From a virus: a stretch of DNA of 64,000 nucleotides. Below the pieces are notes generated by a model, which saw only the letters and a list, made by a program, of their open reading frames with translations, did no database searches and had not been told where the DNA came from. The stretch spans positions 62,001 to 126,000 of IMG/VR virus record IMGVR_UViG_3300045972_000807; one strand, written 5' to 3'. Shown piece after piece: positions 19,105-29,201 of this stretch. Both the position numbers and the translations under genes were made by a program. How positions within the stretch are numbered: position 1 is the stretch's first letter; each line of letters begins with the position of its first letter.

Positions 19105-21288
19105 TTAGACGATAGTGGTAGTTTTGATGCCAACAACCCAGGTGATCGAAGTTGCAGCAGCGCCTTGCACAGTGATGGCCAGACCGCTACCATCGGTAGA
19201 CGCATTTGCATCCCACGAGGTGTCTTCCAGGGCGATGATGTCTTTCAACACACTGCCGCCGACGATGCTGATAGTGCCTGCAACGTTCTTGATAGCGCCT
19301 TCGAGTGTGAAAGCACCAACCAATGCGCCGCCAGCTGTCTTGCCAACTACGTCAGCAGTGAACTGCACCACGGCGCCTGAGGCCACGGCCACGGTCAGAG
19401 CAGAAGTTGCAGTAGCGTCGGTTGTAGGCACTGTAGCCACGGCAGTACGAGTACCAGAGCCGCCGGCCAGCAGAGTTGCACCAGTCACGCTCAGGACACC
19501 AGCACCGTCAACAGCCAGACCAGAACCTACCTTCACACCGCCCAGCACCGAGGCAGTAGCCACGGGCACAGCAGTCAGGTAACCTGCGTCGTTGGTGAAC
19601 GCTGACACCACGGTAGGTACGGTCGGAATGGTGGGAGCACCAGACAGATCAGCGTATGCACCAGTGGTTGCCACAGTAGCCAGTGAGGCTGTAGTAGCGT
19701 AGGCGGCCAGGGCGGAGGTCAGGACGTAGCTGGACAGCGAAGCGGTCGTGGCGTACGAAGACAGAGCCGAGGTCAGAGCGTAGGGAGCCAGTGCGGTAGC
19801 AACGTTGCCAGCAGTTTGATAACCAGCGTCGTTGGTGAACGAAGACACGGTTGTGGGGACTGTCGGGATCGTTGGGGTACCGGTCAGGTCAGCGTATGAG
19901 CCTGACAGAGCAACAGCAGCCAAGCTGGAAGTGTCAGCCTTGCCAGCGATTGCGGTAGACACATTGGCAGCGGTCTGGTAGCCAGCGTCGTTGGTGAACA
20001 CGGACACCAGAGTCGGGATCGTCGGGATCGTCGGTGCGCCAATCAAAGCACTGTAAGCGCCGGAGAACGCAACAGCAGCCAGGTCAGCAGTGTTTGCCTT
20101 GAAGGCAACAGCAGTGGTCAGCGCAGCAGCTGCAGACTCGTCAGCAGCCAGGGCCGTTGCGATTTCAGCCAGTGTATCCAGTGCCGTAGGAGCAGCGCCT
20201 ACAACAGCAGCGATTGCGGCGGTGACTTGAGCAGCAGTCTGGTAGGTGGAGTCATTGGTGAACGCGCTAACGTTGGTAGGCACGGTCGGGATTGTGGGCT
20301 TGTTAATCAGGTCAGAGTACGAACCTGAAGTAGCCACGGTAGCCAGGGCGGTAGCGTCCACCTTGCCAGCGATTGCTGTAGCAACGTTTGCTGCGGTTTG
20401 GTAACCGGAGTCATTGGTGAAAGCAGAAACCACGGTAGGAACCGTGGGGATTGTGGGCAGGCCCAACAGGTCGGAGTACTGGCCAGATGTAGCCACTGTA
20501 GCCAGTGACGACGTTGTAGCGTAAGCGCCCAGGGACACCACAGTAGCGTAGGCGGCCAACGAAGCGTTGGTAGCGTATGCCGACAGGGAAGACGTTGTGG
20601 CGTAAGCCGACAGGGAAGCGATCGTTGCGTAGTCACCCAGAGCAGTAACCACTTGAGCGCTGGTCTGATAGCCGGCGTCGTTGGTGAATGCGCTCACCAC
20701 TGTAGGTACGGTCGGGATCGAAGGCTTGTTGCTCAGGTCGGTGTAGGAACCTGTAGTTGCCACTGTAGCCAATGCCGAGCTGAGAGCGTATCCAGCGTCA
20801 TTGGTGAAAGCAGAAACCACGGTAGGAACCGTGGGGATCGAAGGCTTGCCGGTCAGGTCAGAGTACACGCCGGAGAACGCAACAGGTGCCAGAGCAGAGG
20901 CGTCAACCTTGCCAGCAACAGACGTTGTCAGCGCAGCAGCAGCGGATTCATCGGCAGCCAGGGCAGCAGCGATTTCAGCCAGAGTGTCCAGTGCTGTAGG
21001 AGCAGCGCCTACAACAGCAGCAATCGCTGCGTCCACAGTGCTTGTCACATTGGCAGCAGTTTGGTAGCCAACGTCATTGGCGAAGTCACTGACCTTGGTC
21101 GGCACAGTAACGACGGTGGGAGTAACGAGATCCAAGCCACCCGAAGATGTATTGAACGCGAGCACTTGGCCGTTTTGCGCGGACGTGGTGTCCGGAAAAA
21201 CGATAGTACCAACGCCAGATGCGGGGCCACGCAGTACCAAGCCACCGGCTGTGCCAGCATTGTCAAGAACGATACCTTTGATTGTCAT
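19105..21288 (-). CDS. Long tail fibre with FTNDAGY/YSDLTGKP repeats
   Basis: A 727-aa protein starting MTIKGIVLDNAGTAGGLVLR after a CGGAGTC ribosome-binding site. At least eight repeats centre on (V/T)VSAFTND(A/S)GYQT followed by A..VA.A..GK(V/A)D, alternating with YSDL.(G/N)KP(S/T)IPTVPT segments. There is also a duplicated AIAAVVGAAPTALDTLAEIA block and a run of ASL.AYATT repeats. Such repeats are widespread in long tail fibres. The C-terminus has a VLGGVKVGSGLAVDGAGVLS neck and a beta-rich tip (EDTSWDANAS ... AATSITW) whose motif also ends the RPINA-type protein at 21310-22152. No chaperone or protease domain is visible. Confidence 0.85.
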   Translation of the reverse strand: MTIKGIVLDNAGTAGGLVLRGPASGVGTIVFPDTTSAQNGQVLAFNTSSGGLDLVTPTVVTVPTKVSDFANDVGYQTAANVTSTVDAAIAAVVGAAPTALDTLAEIAAALAADESAAAALTTSVAGKVDASALAPVAFSGVYSDLTGKPSIPTVPTVVSAFTNDAGYALSSALATVATTGSYTDLSNKPSIPTVPTVVSAFTNDAGYQTSAQVVTALGDYATIASLSAYATTSSLSAYATNASLAAYATVVSLGAYATTSSLATVATSGQYSDLLGLPTIPTVPTVVSAFTNDSGYQTAANVATAIAGKVDATALATVATSGSYSDLINKPTIPTVPTNVSAFTNDSTYQTAAQVTAAIAAVVGAAPTALDTLAEIATALAADESAAAALTTAVAFKANTADLAAVAFSGAYSALIGAPTIPTIPTLVSVFTNDAGYQTAANVSTAIAGKADTSSLAAVALSGSYADLTGTPTIPTVPTTVSSFTNDAGYQTAGNVATALAPYALTSALSSYATTASLSSYVLTSALAAYATTASLATVATTGAYADLSGAPTIPTVPTVVSAFTNDAGYLTAVPVATASVLGGVKVGSGLAVDGAGVLSVTGATLLAGGSGTRTAVATVPTTDATATSALTVAVASGAVVQFTADVVGKTAGGALVGAFTLEGAIKNVAGTISIVGGSVLKDIIALEDTSWDANASTDGSGLAITVQGAAATSITWVVGIKTTTIV

Positions 21289-21309
21289 ATAGACTCCGAG
21301 TTAAGGCAG

Positions 21310-22152
21310 TTAAGCCGTGAAAATTGTCAGCGTAGTTGATGCTGACCAGTTGAGGGAAGTTGCGGAAGATCCAGTTACCTGAATATCGAGAGCGCCTGTA
21401 GCTGCATTGGCTGAGGCCTGCGCGTCCCAGCTCGTATTAGAGCGCGCCACTATAGTTGTTAGGGTGTTGCCCATAAGGGCTAGTGTATTCAAATTGTCAT
21501 CCATGTAGAGCGTACCTTCGATGATAAAGATACAACGCTGATTAGGCGCGCCTGCTCTGTGGCCTACTACTATGGTGCGGAAAACAGCAGTGCTCAAACT
21601 GGGCAAAGTCAAATCTTGAACGGGACCCAGGGTAAGCGGTGTTGCGTTGGTTGTGGAACCTGAGACGTCTATAGTCGTAGTTACAAGACCCCCGCCCCCG
21701 CCACCCAGGCCAATGTTGTCAGTAACATCCCTAGAGTCCAACACCATAGCCTGGATGTCGGAACCGCTAGGCAAGTTGGCATACACAGCGTTGCTGGGAA
21801 CAAGGCTAAGCCCATGGTTGGGCGTAGCCTGCGCTAGCATTACATAGGCGCCACTAGACGGAATGTCTACCTCAGCAGTAGGCTCATCCCACAGCATAGT
21901 TCCGCTCAAGAGACTGGCACCTGTTGGGCTTACTGAGGTAAGCTTGTATCGGTGCATGGCTCCTGATACAGGACTGCCAGTGTTAACGTCTGTGGGCTGG
22001 ACATAGACTTTGCAGCCTATGGTAATGTCCGCCGCGCCGTTGCCTGTGGCATCCGCTTGGTTGTCAAAGTTAGCGTCAGTGAAGGAATACTCGCCTGCGT
22101 TCCCAGTACCTACGAACGAACTAACGAATAGGGTTGCGTTTATTGGCCGCAT
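21310..22152 (-). CDS. RPINA-type fibre partner protein (paralogue B)
   Basis: A 280-aa protein starting MRPINATLFVSSFVGTGNAG behind AAGGATG. The N-terminal 150 aa are homologous to the protein at 17229-17918, but the C-terminal 100 aa (GTLYMDDNLNTLALMGNTL, SNTSWDAQAS, SATSLNW) match the tip of the 727-aa fibre encoded next. It begins 18 nt after the stop of the 1246-aa collagen-like fibre. The same order of a fibre with the HGHSVG C-terminal domain followed by an RPINA-type gene occurs at 17229-19022. The family is not recognised; the module pattern argues for a structural partner of the preceding fibre rather than an enzyme. Confidence 0.8.
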   Translation of the reverse strand: MRPINATLFVSSFVGTGNAGEYSFTDANFDNQADATGNGAADITIGCKVYVQPTDVNTGSPVSGAMHRYKLTSVSPTGASLLSGTMLWDEPTAEVDIPSSGAYVMLAQATPNHGLSLVPSNAVYANLPSGSDIQAMVLDSRDVTDNIGLGGGGGGLVTTTIDVSGSTTNATPLTLGPVQDLTLPSLSTAVFRTIVVGHRAGAPNQRCIFIIEGTLYMDDNLNTLALMGNTLTTIVARSNTSWDAQASANAATGALDIQVTGSSATSLNWSASTTLTIFTA

Positions 22153-22170
22153 TTATAGCATCCTTACTGA

Positions 22171-25100
22171 TTAGAAGTTAGCCAGGATAACGATGCCAGT
22201 TGCGGACGCTGGAAGCGCCCCAAACTGGAACGCCGCGAAGCTACCACTGATTGATGTTGCAATGGTGTTACCCACTGCGCTGAGAGTAGTACCGTCCTGC
22301 CGAATTTGCTGGACTGGAATCCATACGTCATCCATGCTTGTGTCTCCACCAGCACCGTTAAGGATGCCAGCCGGGACATTCAGCGTGTAGGTTGTACCTG
22401 TCCGTGTGCCTGTTGCCAGGTGAATACGGACACCCATGAGCTGAATGTCTGCACCTGCAGTAGCTGGGGCGCTTATTGTGCCTCCGCTAATAGAACCAGA
22501 AGGTCCGTTATGTGCAAACGTGAAGCCCATCGTGTAGTTACAGCTAAAGCCCATTGCGGCTCCTGCACCGCTACTGGTAACCGTAAACGTATTTGCAGTA
22601 ACCGAGGTAATCAACGCTACTTGGTAATCCACATTGGCATTACGGATGATAGCCAGATCGCCTACCGAGTGACCGTGAGCGTTGTAGGTCAGAGTAAGTG
22701 CTGTACCTACCTGAGCCCACTGCACACCCACACGAATCTGAGAAGCACTGGTAACTGAGACAGCAAGTCCCGTAGTGGTCAGAACCTGATAGCGCGACAC
22801 AGTATTGTGGATAACGCCGATCATTGCTCCGCCAGGTCCCTGTGCTCCGTCTGCTCCAGTAGCACCGGTTGCACCTGTGGGGCCTGCTACGGTTGAGGCC
22901 GCACCAGTAGCACCGGTTGGTCCTGCTGGGCCAGTAGAGCCTGTTGGACCTGCTGGACCTGCTGGTCCAGGTACTGTAGACGCCGCGCCTGTTGGGCCGT
23001 TTGCACCAGTAGGCCCAACAGGACCTGCTACGGTTGAAGCGGCACCTTGGGGTCCTGTAGCACCTGTGGGTCCTGCTACACCTTGAGGTCCAGGTACTGT
23101 AGAGTTTGCACCTTGGGGTCCAGTAGGACCTGCAGGGCCGGGTACTGTTGAGGTTGGGCCTGTGGCTCCCGTTGGACCTACGGTACCTTGGGCTCCCGTA
23201 GGACCTGTGGGACCTGCTGACCCTTGAAGACCTGCGGGTCCAGTGGGTCCAACGATAGCGCCTACGTCTACCCAGGCTGAGCCACTCCAAGTGTACAGGT
23301 TACCGTCAGCTGCAACCACGTATGAGTCGTTAGTTGCCTGTCCGGTAGAAGGCAAACTAGCTACAGTAGCTACAGTTCCCTTCATGTTTATGCCCACACC
23401 CGCAGGGCCTTGGGCGCCAGTGGGTCCTGCTACGCCAGTTGTACCTGTTGCTCCGTTTGCGCCTGTGGGTCCAGCGGGGCCCGCAGAACCAGTATTGCCA
23501 GTTGGGCCTGTAGGTCCTGCGACACCAGTAGTTCCCTGGATACCCTGAGAACCTGTGGGGCCAACCGCTCCAGTGCTACCGGTTGCACCTGTAGGACCAG
23601 CTACGCCAGCTGAGCCTTGGGCACCGGTGGGGCCTGCAGGGCCAGCTGGGCCGGCAGAACCTGTAGGGCCAGCAACCAAGCTAGCAGCACCTGTCGCGCC
23701 TGTTGGTCCAGCGGGGCCAGTAGCACCGGAGGGACCTGCGACACCAGTAGTACCCTGGATACCTTGGGCGCCAGTAGCACCCGTCGGGCCTACAATAGCG
23801 CCTACGTCTGTCCAAGCTGAGCCTGTCCACGAGTACAGGTGTCCGTTAGCCGACACCACGTAGGCGTCGTTAACAGCTGAGCCTGTTGCTGGAAGAGCAC
23901 CAACCGTCGCTACAGTACCTTTCAGGTTTATGCCAATGCCAGCTATACCTTGTGAGCCTGTGGCACCAGTGGGGCCAGCAACGCCGGACACACCTTGTGA
24001 GCCTGTAGCACCAGTAGGTCCGGTTGAGCCTGTGGGTCCTGCTACAGTGGACGCCGCGCCAGTAGCACCTGTGGGGCCGGTCGGGCCAGTGTTACCAATA
24101 GGTCCTTGAGCACCTTGAGCTCCAGCAGGTCCTTGCGAACCAGACGTGCCTGTTGCACCTGTAGCACCGTTTGCACCTGTGAAGCCGATAGGGCCTACAG
24201 CGCCTTGAGGACCTGTTGCGCCTACAGAGCCTGTAGCGCCTGTTGGTCCAGCAACGCCAGTGGTTCCCTGCGCGCCAGTAGCTCCCGTTGGGCCGGCTAT
24301 ACCTTGTGCGCCAGTAGCTCCAGCAACGCCTTGAATACCTTGGGCGCCGCCGTTACCTTGCAGACCCTGAATGCCTTGTGAGCCGGCAGGGCCTGTAGAA
24401 CCTGTGGGGCCTGCAACGCCTTGCGAACCAGCAGGTCCCTGAGCGCCAGTAGGGCCAACCGAACCTTGGGGACCCTGGATTAGGCCAACGTCAATCCAGC
24501 CAGCTCCATTCCACGAGTACAGGTGTCCGTTAGCGTTAACGACATACGCATCGCTTTGGGTAGCCGTTGTGGGCAGGTTAGCTGTTGTGGCTACGTTACC
24601 CTTCAGGTTGATACCAATACCTGCAGAACCTTGGATACCTTGTGCTCCAGTAGCGCCTGTTGGTCCAGCAACGCCAGTGGTTCCCTGCGCGCCAGTAGCG
24701 CCAGTAGGCCCAACGTTACCTTGGATACCTTGGATACCTTGAGTACCTTGTGTACCCATAGGGCCCAGGCCACCAACAGGTCCAGTTGCGCCAGTGGGGC
24801 CTGTAGGTCCCTGAGAGCCAGTGTTTCCTTGAATACCTTGGAGGCCTTGCAAGCCTTGTGGGCCTTGATTACCCTGAGGTCCAACCACAGTAGACGCCGC
24901 GCCGGTTGCACCAGTAGCTCCCTTAGGACCTGTGGCACCTGCAACTCCAGGCACACCTTGAGGACCTTCAACGGTACTGTCAGCGCCTTGAGGACCTTGA
25001 GGACCTGTTGGTCCCATTAGGCCTTCGCTGCCTGGAGCACCAGTGGGTCCAACAGTACCGGGCTGCATTGGCACCACGAGCGACTCAGCAAAGAACGTCG

Positions 25101-25911
25101 CAATGTCGCCGTTCTCGAACAGGTTGTTCCACGGTGCTGTGGTCTTGAAGTGGTAGCAGTCAGTAACCACGCCGTCAACACGATACAGGACGGTACCAAC
25201 CATCGAGCATGTGCGAGCGATACCGGCATTTGCACCGGTACGTGGAGTGACAAAGAATGAGATTGTGCGATCTACCTTGGACAGCGCGCCTAGGCTAGCA
25301 CTGTTTACAGGTATGTAGATGCTGGTGAAGTCTGACGCTGCGATAGTCAAATCGCCCAGGTTGTAGGAACCTGCGAGACGCCAAGAGCTACCGTCGGACA
25401 CTGCGATCAGGGACTTGCCTGAGATCACATAGGTATTTGTAATACCTGTTTCCTGAGTGTACGTCGTAGAGTCCGCCGCGTTAGGCAGTGCGTCAACAGA
25501 CGGCAGGACGTTCAGGTTACCGGCCGCAGCTGAGAGGGCCACCGGGGAGAACGGTGCGCGACCGCCTGCCTGCATAGGCAAGATACAAGCAACAGAAACG
25601 TTGTCTGTAATAGGAATGTCGGAATCGGACGAACCCAGTGCGACGCAGACGCCGTTAAAGTACAGTCCGATCTCGCCCATTACGATAGCTGGGCTACCGA
25701 GGCCGTGAGAGATTGAAACGGAAAAGGACGGAGAGCCTCCGTCCATTCCTGTCAAGGGCGCTTGTCCGTAATAGACTTTAGCTCCGTGAATGTCAGTGTC
25801 GTTACTTGTGGCTATATAGCCACTGGCATTGCCGACCGCGAAGTCCAGGCTGCTTGGCACGCCCGTAGTAGCGAACAACTGATAGCCGTAATTGGTTAGT
25901 GCGAAAAGCAT
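22171..25911 (-). CDS. Very long collagen-like tail fibre with tail-collar N-terminus
   Basis: A 1246-aa protein. The N-terminal 290 aa resemble phage tail-collar fibre N-termini ([48 protein letters not shown]) and are paralogous to the proteins at 35564-38017, 38357-40093 and 61081-63045; this end probably docks to the virion. About 700 aa of Gly-X-Y repeats follow, interrupted three times by a beta-rich insert of about 45 aa (GINLKG.VAT, a DAYVV..(N/D)G.LY(S/T)W core and W.DVG). The C-terminal 200 aa are the [20 protein letters not shown] domain shared with the 363-aa fibre at 17931-19022. It is likely a trimeric rod with a receptor-binding tip. Start at 25911 follows AAAGGCACG. Confidence 0.88.
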   Translation of the reverse strand: MLFALTNYGYQLFATTGVPSSLDFAVGNASGYIATSNDTDIHGAKVYYGQAPLTGMDGGSPSFSVSISHGLGSPAIVMGEIGLYFNGVCVALGSSDSDIPITDNVSVACILPMQAGGRAPFSPVALSAAAGNLNVLPSVDALPNAADSTTYTQETGITNTYVISGKSLIAVSDGSSWRLAGSYNLGDLTIAASDFTSIYIPVNSASLGALSKVDRTISFFVTPRTGANAGIARTCSMVGTVLYRVDGVVTDCYHFKTTAPWNNLFENGDIATFFAESLVVPMQPGTVGPTGAPGSEGLMGPTGPQGPQGADSTVEGPQGVPGVAGATGPKGATGATGAASTVVGPQGNQGPQGLQGLQGIQGNTGSQGPTGPTGATGPVGGLGPMGTQGTQGIQGIQGNVGPTGATGAQGTTGVAGPTGATGAQGIQGSAGIGINLKGNVATTANLPTTATQSDAYVVNANGHLYSWNGAGWIDVGLIQGPQGSVGPTGAQGPAGSQGVAGPTGSTGPAGSQGIQGLQGNGGAQGIQGVAGATGAQGIAGPTGATGAQGTTGVAGPTGATGSVGATGPQGAVGPIGFTGANGATGATGTSGSQGPAGAQGAQGPIGNTGPTGPTGATGAASTVAGPTGSTGPTGATGSQGVSGVAGPTGATGSQGIAGIGINLKGTVATVGALPATGSAVNDAYVVSANGHLYSWTGSAWTDVGAIVGPTGATGAQGIQGTTGVAGPSGATGPAGPTGATGAASLVAGPTGSAGPAGPAGPTGAQGSAGVAGPTGATGSTGAVGPTGSQGIQGTTGVAGPTGPTGNTGSAGPAGPTGANGATGTTGVAGPTGAQGPAGVGINMKGTVATVASLPSTGQATNDSYVVAADGNLYTWSGSAWVDVGAIVGPTGPAGLQGSAGPTGPTGAQGTVGPTGATGPTSTVPGPAGPTGPQGANSTVPGPQGVAGPTGATGPQGAASTVAGPVGPTGANGPTGAASTVPGPAGPAGPTGSTGPAGPTGATGAASTVAGPTGATGATGADGAQGPGGAMIGVIHNTVSRYQVLTTTGLAVSVTSASQIRVGVQWAQVGTALTLTYNAHGHSVGDLAIIRNANVDYQVALITSVTANTFTVTSSGAGAAMGFSCNYTMGFTFAHNGPSGSISGGTISAPATAGADIQLMGVRIHLATGTRTGTTYTLNVPAGILNGAGGDTSMDDVWIPVQQIRQDGTTLSAVGNTIATSISGSFAAFQFGALPASATGIVILANF

Positions 25912-25943
25912 AGTAGGGCGTGCCTTTGTCGAAGATGAATTAA

Positions 25944-25961
25944 GGGCGCCCTAAGGCGCTC
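25944..25961 (-). terminator. Weak hairpin terminator
   Basis: GAGCGCC and GGCGCCC form a 7-bp stem with one mismatch and a 4-nt loop, followed by TTAATTC on the minus strand, between the stop of the propeller gene and the start of the 1246-aa fibre gene. The U-tract is poor. Confidence 0.4.
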
Positions 25962-25982
25962 AAGATAAAATTGTTTAGAGTT

Positions 25983-28799
25983 TCAGAACTCTATTGGTGG
26001 AGGTGGAGTTAGATAACTTATTGTTCCGTTAGTTTTATAGGCATAGATTGAAGTACCGTCCCAGTAACAGGGTCCTGCAGGTGGAGAATCCGAACCGTGG
26101 GACATAGGGAACCAAGATAGACCGTCATCATAGGAATAGGCTCCCAAGGTTAGGCCGGTAACAACAAAGCACTTATTCCCAAATCCCAGTCCATTGTAGG
26201 TTGTAAGAGCCTTGGTTTGCGACCAGGTGTTAGACGGGGTATAGTAGGTGTGAATACCTGCACTGCTAACAGCTACGCCGTTAACTTCTCCTAGACAGAA
26301 GTCAAACGTTGTTCCGCCCTGTACCGTATTCGGACCCGAAGTCCAGTTTGCACCGTCGTCAAAAGAAATTATGCAAGAGTCATAAGCATAGATGTAGTTG
26401 TAATCCATGAACCAGGTGTTGTTACCCAGGTACCGTGTGTTACCGCTTCCACCCCAGACGCCGTTACCTAATGGGCTATTAGCTGGAACAGGAAGAAGGT
26501 TCCAGGTTACACCGCCGTCGGTCGACCTATGGGCACCCATAGTGTTTATTACCTGGCGGCCCCAGCTGTCTCCCGAAACCAACACGTTAGTAGTAGGATT
26601 ATAGTCTATGGAGTTACGCAATGGCGTAGAGTAGTTAGACCCAAGGACCTTGCTGGTCCAGATAAAGCCATCTGTGGAGTAGTACATCGTGCCTTGGGAC
26701 TTTACGTTGTACTGCCCAGAGTTGGTGATAGCCCAGCTTGTTACCTCATAGCCGAAATATCTTGGCTCCCATGTTTTACCGTCGTCAGTAGACTTTAAGG
26801 CGCATATAGCGTTACCAGAGTACATAACCCCGGCAGCGTCCCTACGCATACCAACCATGTGAACAGGTTGAAGCATAGCGTCGGTGTGCCAAGTTACGGC
26901 GTCATCTGACCAAACTCTAAAGCTTGTAGCAACTTGAAAAGAAAGATGGAACCTGCCTTGCGGAGTACAGGTTATGAAGTAGGGAATGCCTGAGCAAGGT
27001 ACCTTAACGGTTGTCCAGGTTACACCCATGTCGTCGGTGTACGCTATGCTTGTCCCAAGCTGAGCCGCACCGGCTGCGACTAAACCTACTACTCGGCTCC
27101 CATTGCTGGCAAAATCTGAAAATATAGCCAATGGGGTTACACGCTTTGTCCACGTTAAGCCGTCAGGAGAGACAATGACCTCCTTGGTGTTAGTGGTCAT
27201 TATGTAATAGGTACCTGTCCAGATGTGGTACCCGCCAGCCGCGCCTACCCCGGTTGGGAACGTAACTTTATTCCAGTTAACTCCGTCTGCGGAATACACA
27301 ATATGGCCAGCACCGGTGGCAAGGAACTGGCTACCGTTCCAGGATAGTCCCCGGAAGTTAGCTGCGGCTGCGGGAGTCTTGGCTACGTTCTTTATCCAGG
27401 TAAACCCACCGTCTTGTGAACAGTCAATAAACCCGGAGTTTCCGCCCAAAACTACCGTACCACCCACACCTGCACCACAGTAAACCTGGACCGCCGTAAA
27501 GCTACTGCCAGTAAGAGTTGGCGATGATACCGTAGTCTGAACATCGTAGTACCAGTCCAGACCGTTATAGGTCATGAATAGCTTGGTAGCAGTGGTAAAC
27601 AAGGCAGTGAAGGCTCCACAATCCCAAAGCTTATATGTCGCAGGAGCACTGAATACTGTGGTACCGCAATTCCACCAGGTGTCTCCTCCATTATTGGAGT
27701 AGAACATTTTGTTGGATATGTTGTAGGCAAATAGACCTAGACTTGTTGCCGTTACGCTGTGCAGATTAGAGCAGGACCCTGTAGTTAGGTCAAGTGCTGG
27801 AGTGGACTTGGTTATTTCCCAGTTTAGACCTTGGTCGGGAGAACGGCCAAAATAATAAGACTTGGCGTGACCAAAAATCCAGTTTCCGTCTGAGCAGTAC
27901 ATGGTGTATGCTTCAGGATACTTGGATAAGTCTCTTGTCCAGTTTGCACCGTCAGGAGAAGTGAATCGCTTCCCGCCGAAGTTAACTACAAACTGCGAAC
28001 CTGTCCAGCAGCCTGGCGTAGGCTGTGAAGGACCTGTGCCATCGCCACCCGCCGCTACGAGACCGGTAGAGGCCCCGGTCCAAGTAACTCCGCCGTCCTG
28101 AGTTGAAAACCAGTACCCACCGGAGATGGTCATAAATACGGCTTGCCCAGCATTGTTGGTAAGAAATCCAGCTACGGCATTCCCAACGTTAAAGATACCT
28201 GCGTAGGCAAAGTTCTTTAGGACCCATGTCGTCCCATTAAAGGTCAAGGTGTCCAGTATGTACGAGGTACCTGACCTGCCGTAGCCGTAAAAGGCAAATA
28301 CTGAACCAGCGCCGCACCAAGCCACGCCGGTATAGGTTCGAGTGCCGTACTGGTTATTTATACCAGTGAAGCCAATAAAGTCTGTGGTTGCGTACGACTT
28401 GAAATAACCCATAAACATATAGGTATTACCATCGTAGGCCACACCCAACAATTGGGTATTGGCTGTGTCCGGCATAACTATTCTTTTCCATGTAACCGTA
28501 TCTGTGGAGTACATGGCAAACTGGGTTGTAGTAGTGCCGTCGCTTTCGCTACCTACAACTATCCAACCCCAACCCACCCAGAGAACCTGAGTTAGCATAG
28601 AACCCAAGGTGGCTATTGTGGGTATAGCGTCCCAGGTTAATCCGTCGGAGGACAAGCGCACGGTACCATGGTTACCCACAGCTAAGCCGTACCCGGGTCC
28701 CCAAGCCATGCTCTTTATTAACTCTAGAGAATGCTTTTGGTACCACACCGGGGGATTACGAGATTTGCCGTAGTAAGGTTCTACAAGTAGCTTGGACAT
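25983..28799 (-). CDS. Asp-box (BNR-like) beta-propeller virion protein
   Basis: A 938-aa protein starting MSKLLVEPYYGKSRNPPVWY. The chosen ATG at 28799 overlaps the preceding stop (TAATG) behind GAGAAC. At least 13 Asp-box signatures of S-x-D-x-G-x-T/N-W type run through it: LSSDGLTW, TSPDGANW, YSNNGGDTWW, CSQDGGFTW, YSADGVNW, VSPDGLTW, YTDDMGVTW, KSTDDGKTW, STDGGVTW, SFDDGANW, YSYDDGLSW. Asp boxes are the structural turns of sialidase/BNR-type propellers. I see no convincing sialidase catalytic Arg triad or Tyr, so a non-enzymatic, glycan-binding or structural propeller is more likely. It probably forms one or two large propellers and is co-transcribed with the 132-aa and 1489-aa genes upstream. 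Confidence 0.82.
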   Translation of the reverse strand: MSKLLVEPYYGKSRNPPVWYQKHSLELIKSMAWGPGYGLAVGNHGTVRLSSDGLTWDAIPTIATLGSMLTQVLWVGWGWIVVGSESDGTTTTQFAMYSTDTVTWKRIVMPDTANTQLLGVAYDGNTYMFMGYFKSYATTDFIGFTGINNQYGTRTYTGVAWCGAGSVFAFYGYGRSGTSYILDTLTFNGTTWVLKNFAYAGIFNVGNAVAGFLTNNAGQAVFMTISGGYWFSTQDGGVTWTGASTGLVAAGGDGTGPSQPTPGCWTGSQFVVNFGGKRFTSPDGANWTRDLSKYPEAYTMYCSDGNWIFGHAKSYYFGRSPDQGLNWEITKSTPALDLTTGSCSNLHSVTATSLGLFAYNISNKMFYSNNGGDTWWNCGTTVFSAPATYKLWDCGAFTALFTTATKLFMTYNGLDWYYDVQTTVSSPTLTGSSFTAVQVYCGAGVGGTVVLGGNSGFIDCSQDGGFTWIKNVAKTPAAAANFRGLSWNGSQFLATGAGHIVYSADGVNWNKVTFPTGVGAAGGYHIWTGTYYIMTTNTKEVIVSPDGLTWTKRVTPLAIFSDFASNGSRVVGLVAAGAAQLGTSIAYTDDMGVTWTTVKVPCSGIPYFITCTPQGRFHLSFQVATSFRVWSDDAVTWHTDAMLQPVHMVGMRRDAAGVMYSGNAICALKSTDDGKTWEPRYFGYEVTSWAITNSGQYNVKSQGTMYYSTDGFIWTSKVLGSNYSTPLRNSIDYNPTTNVLVSGDSWGRQVINTMGAHRSTDGGVTWNLLPVPANSPLGNGVWGGSGNTRYLGNNTWFMDYNYIYAYDSCIISFDDGANWTSGPNTVQGGTTFDFCLGEVNGVAVSSAGIHTYYTPSNTWSQTKALTTYNGLGFGNKCFVVTGLTLGAYSYDDGLSWFPMSHGSDSPPAGPCYWDGTSIYAYKTNGTISYLTPPPPIEF

Positions 28800-29197
28800 T
28801 AGGTTCTCACATAAAGGGTAACGCAATAGGCGTCGGACGGTTGCCCCATAACGTTTACAATCCGGTACCCGAAGGCGTCAGGTCCCCGGTAAGTTATCTT
28901 AGGCGTGTATGCCAACCCTAACTGATTTTCTGAGATAGTAGCAATGCCGTTGGCTGGCTGGGACAGAATCTCGATTGTACACCGGTACCCTCCCTGAAAC
29001 TGCCAAGCCGTATGATTGTCTGCCTTTGATATTAGCTTAGGGTCTATGGGGTAAGCCCCTTGAATAAGCCATTTGCTAAGGTCTATTACGAAAGGCCTTA
29101 AAACCTGGGTTGCTGGCGTGTGGACCAAAATGTCCTCGGCCACTGGTATGAAGTGCCTAAAGAAAGGCTGGGTAAGTTTTATGGAATGTCCTGCCAT
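28799..29197 (-). CDS. Small Ig-like virion protein
   Basis: A 132-aa protein, start MAGHSIKLTQPFFRHFIPVA behind AAGGCGG, 4 nt after the stop of the 1489-aa gene. Its last 60 aa read like a single bacterial Ig-like beta sandwich (IEILSQPANGIATI ... YTPKITYRGPDAFGYRIVN ... YCVTLYV), the P.GPD.F.Y pattern being typical of cadherin/Big-type domains. The first 70 aa are not recognised. Its stop overlaps the start of the propeller gene by one base, pointing to translational coupling. It may be a connector between the large adhesins. Confidence 0.7.
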   Translation of the reverse strand: MAGHSIKLTQPFFRHFIPVAEDILVHTPATQVLRPFVIDLSKWLIQGAYPIDPKLISKADNHTAWQFQGGYRCTIEILSQPANGIATISENQLGLAYTPKITYRGPDAFGYRIVNVMGQPSDAYCVTLYVRT

Positions 29198-29201
29198 GAT
29201 G

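Noticed and set aside
28799-28826. Longer start for the Asp-box protein
   Set aside because: The upstream codons overlap the preceding gene and lack a ribosome-binding site; TAATG at 28797-28801 with GAGAAC is preferred.
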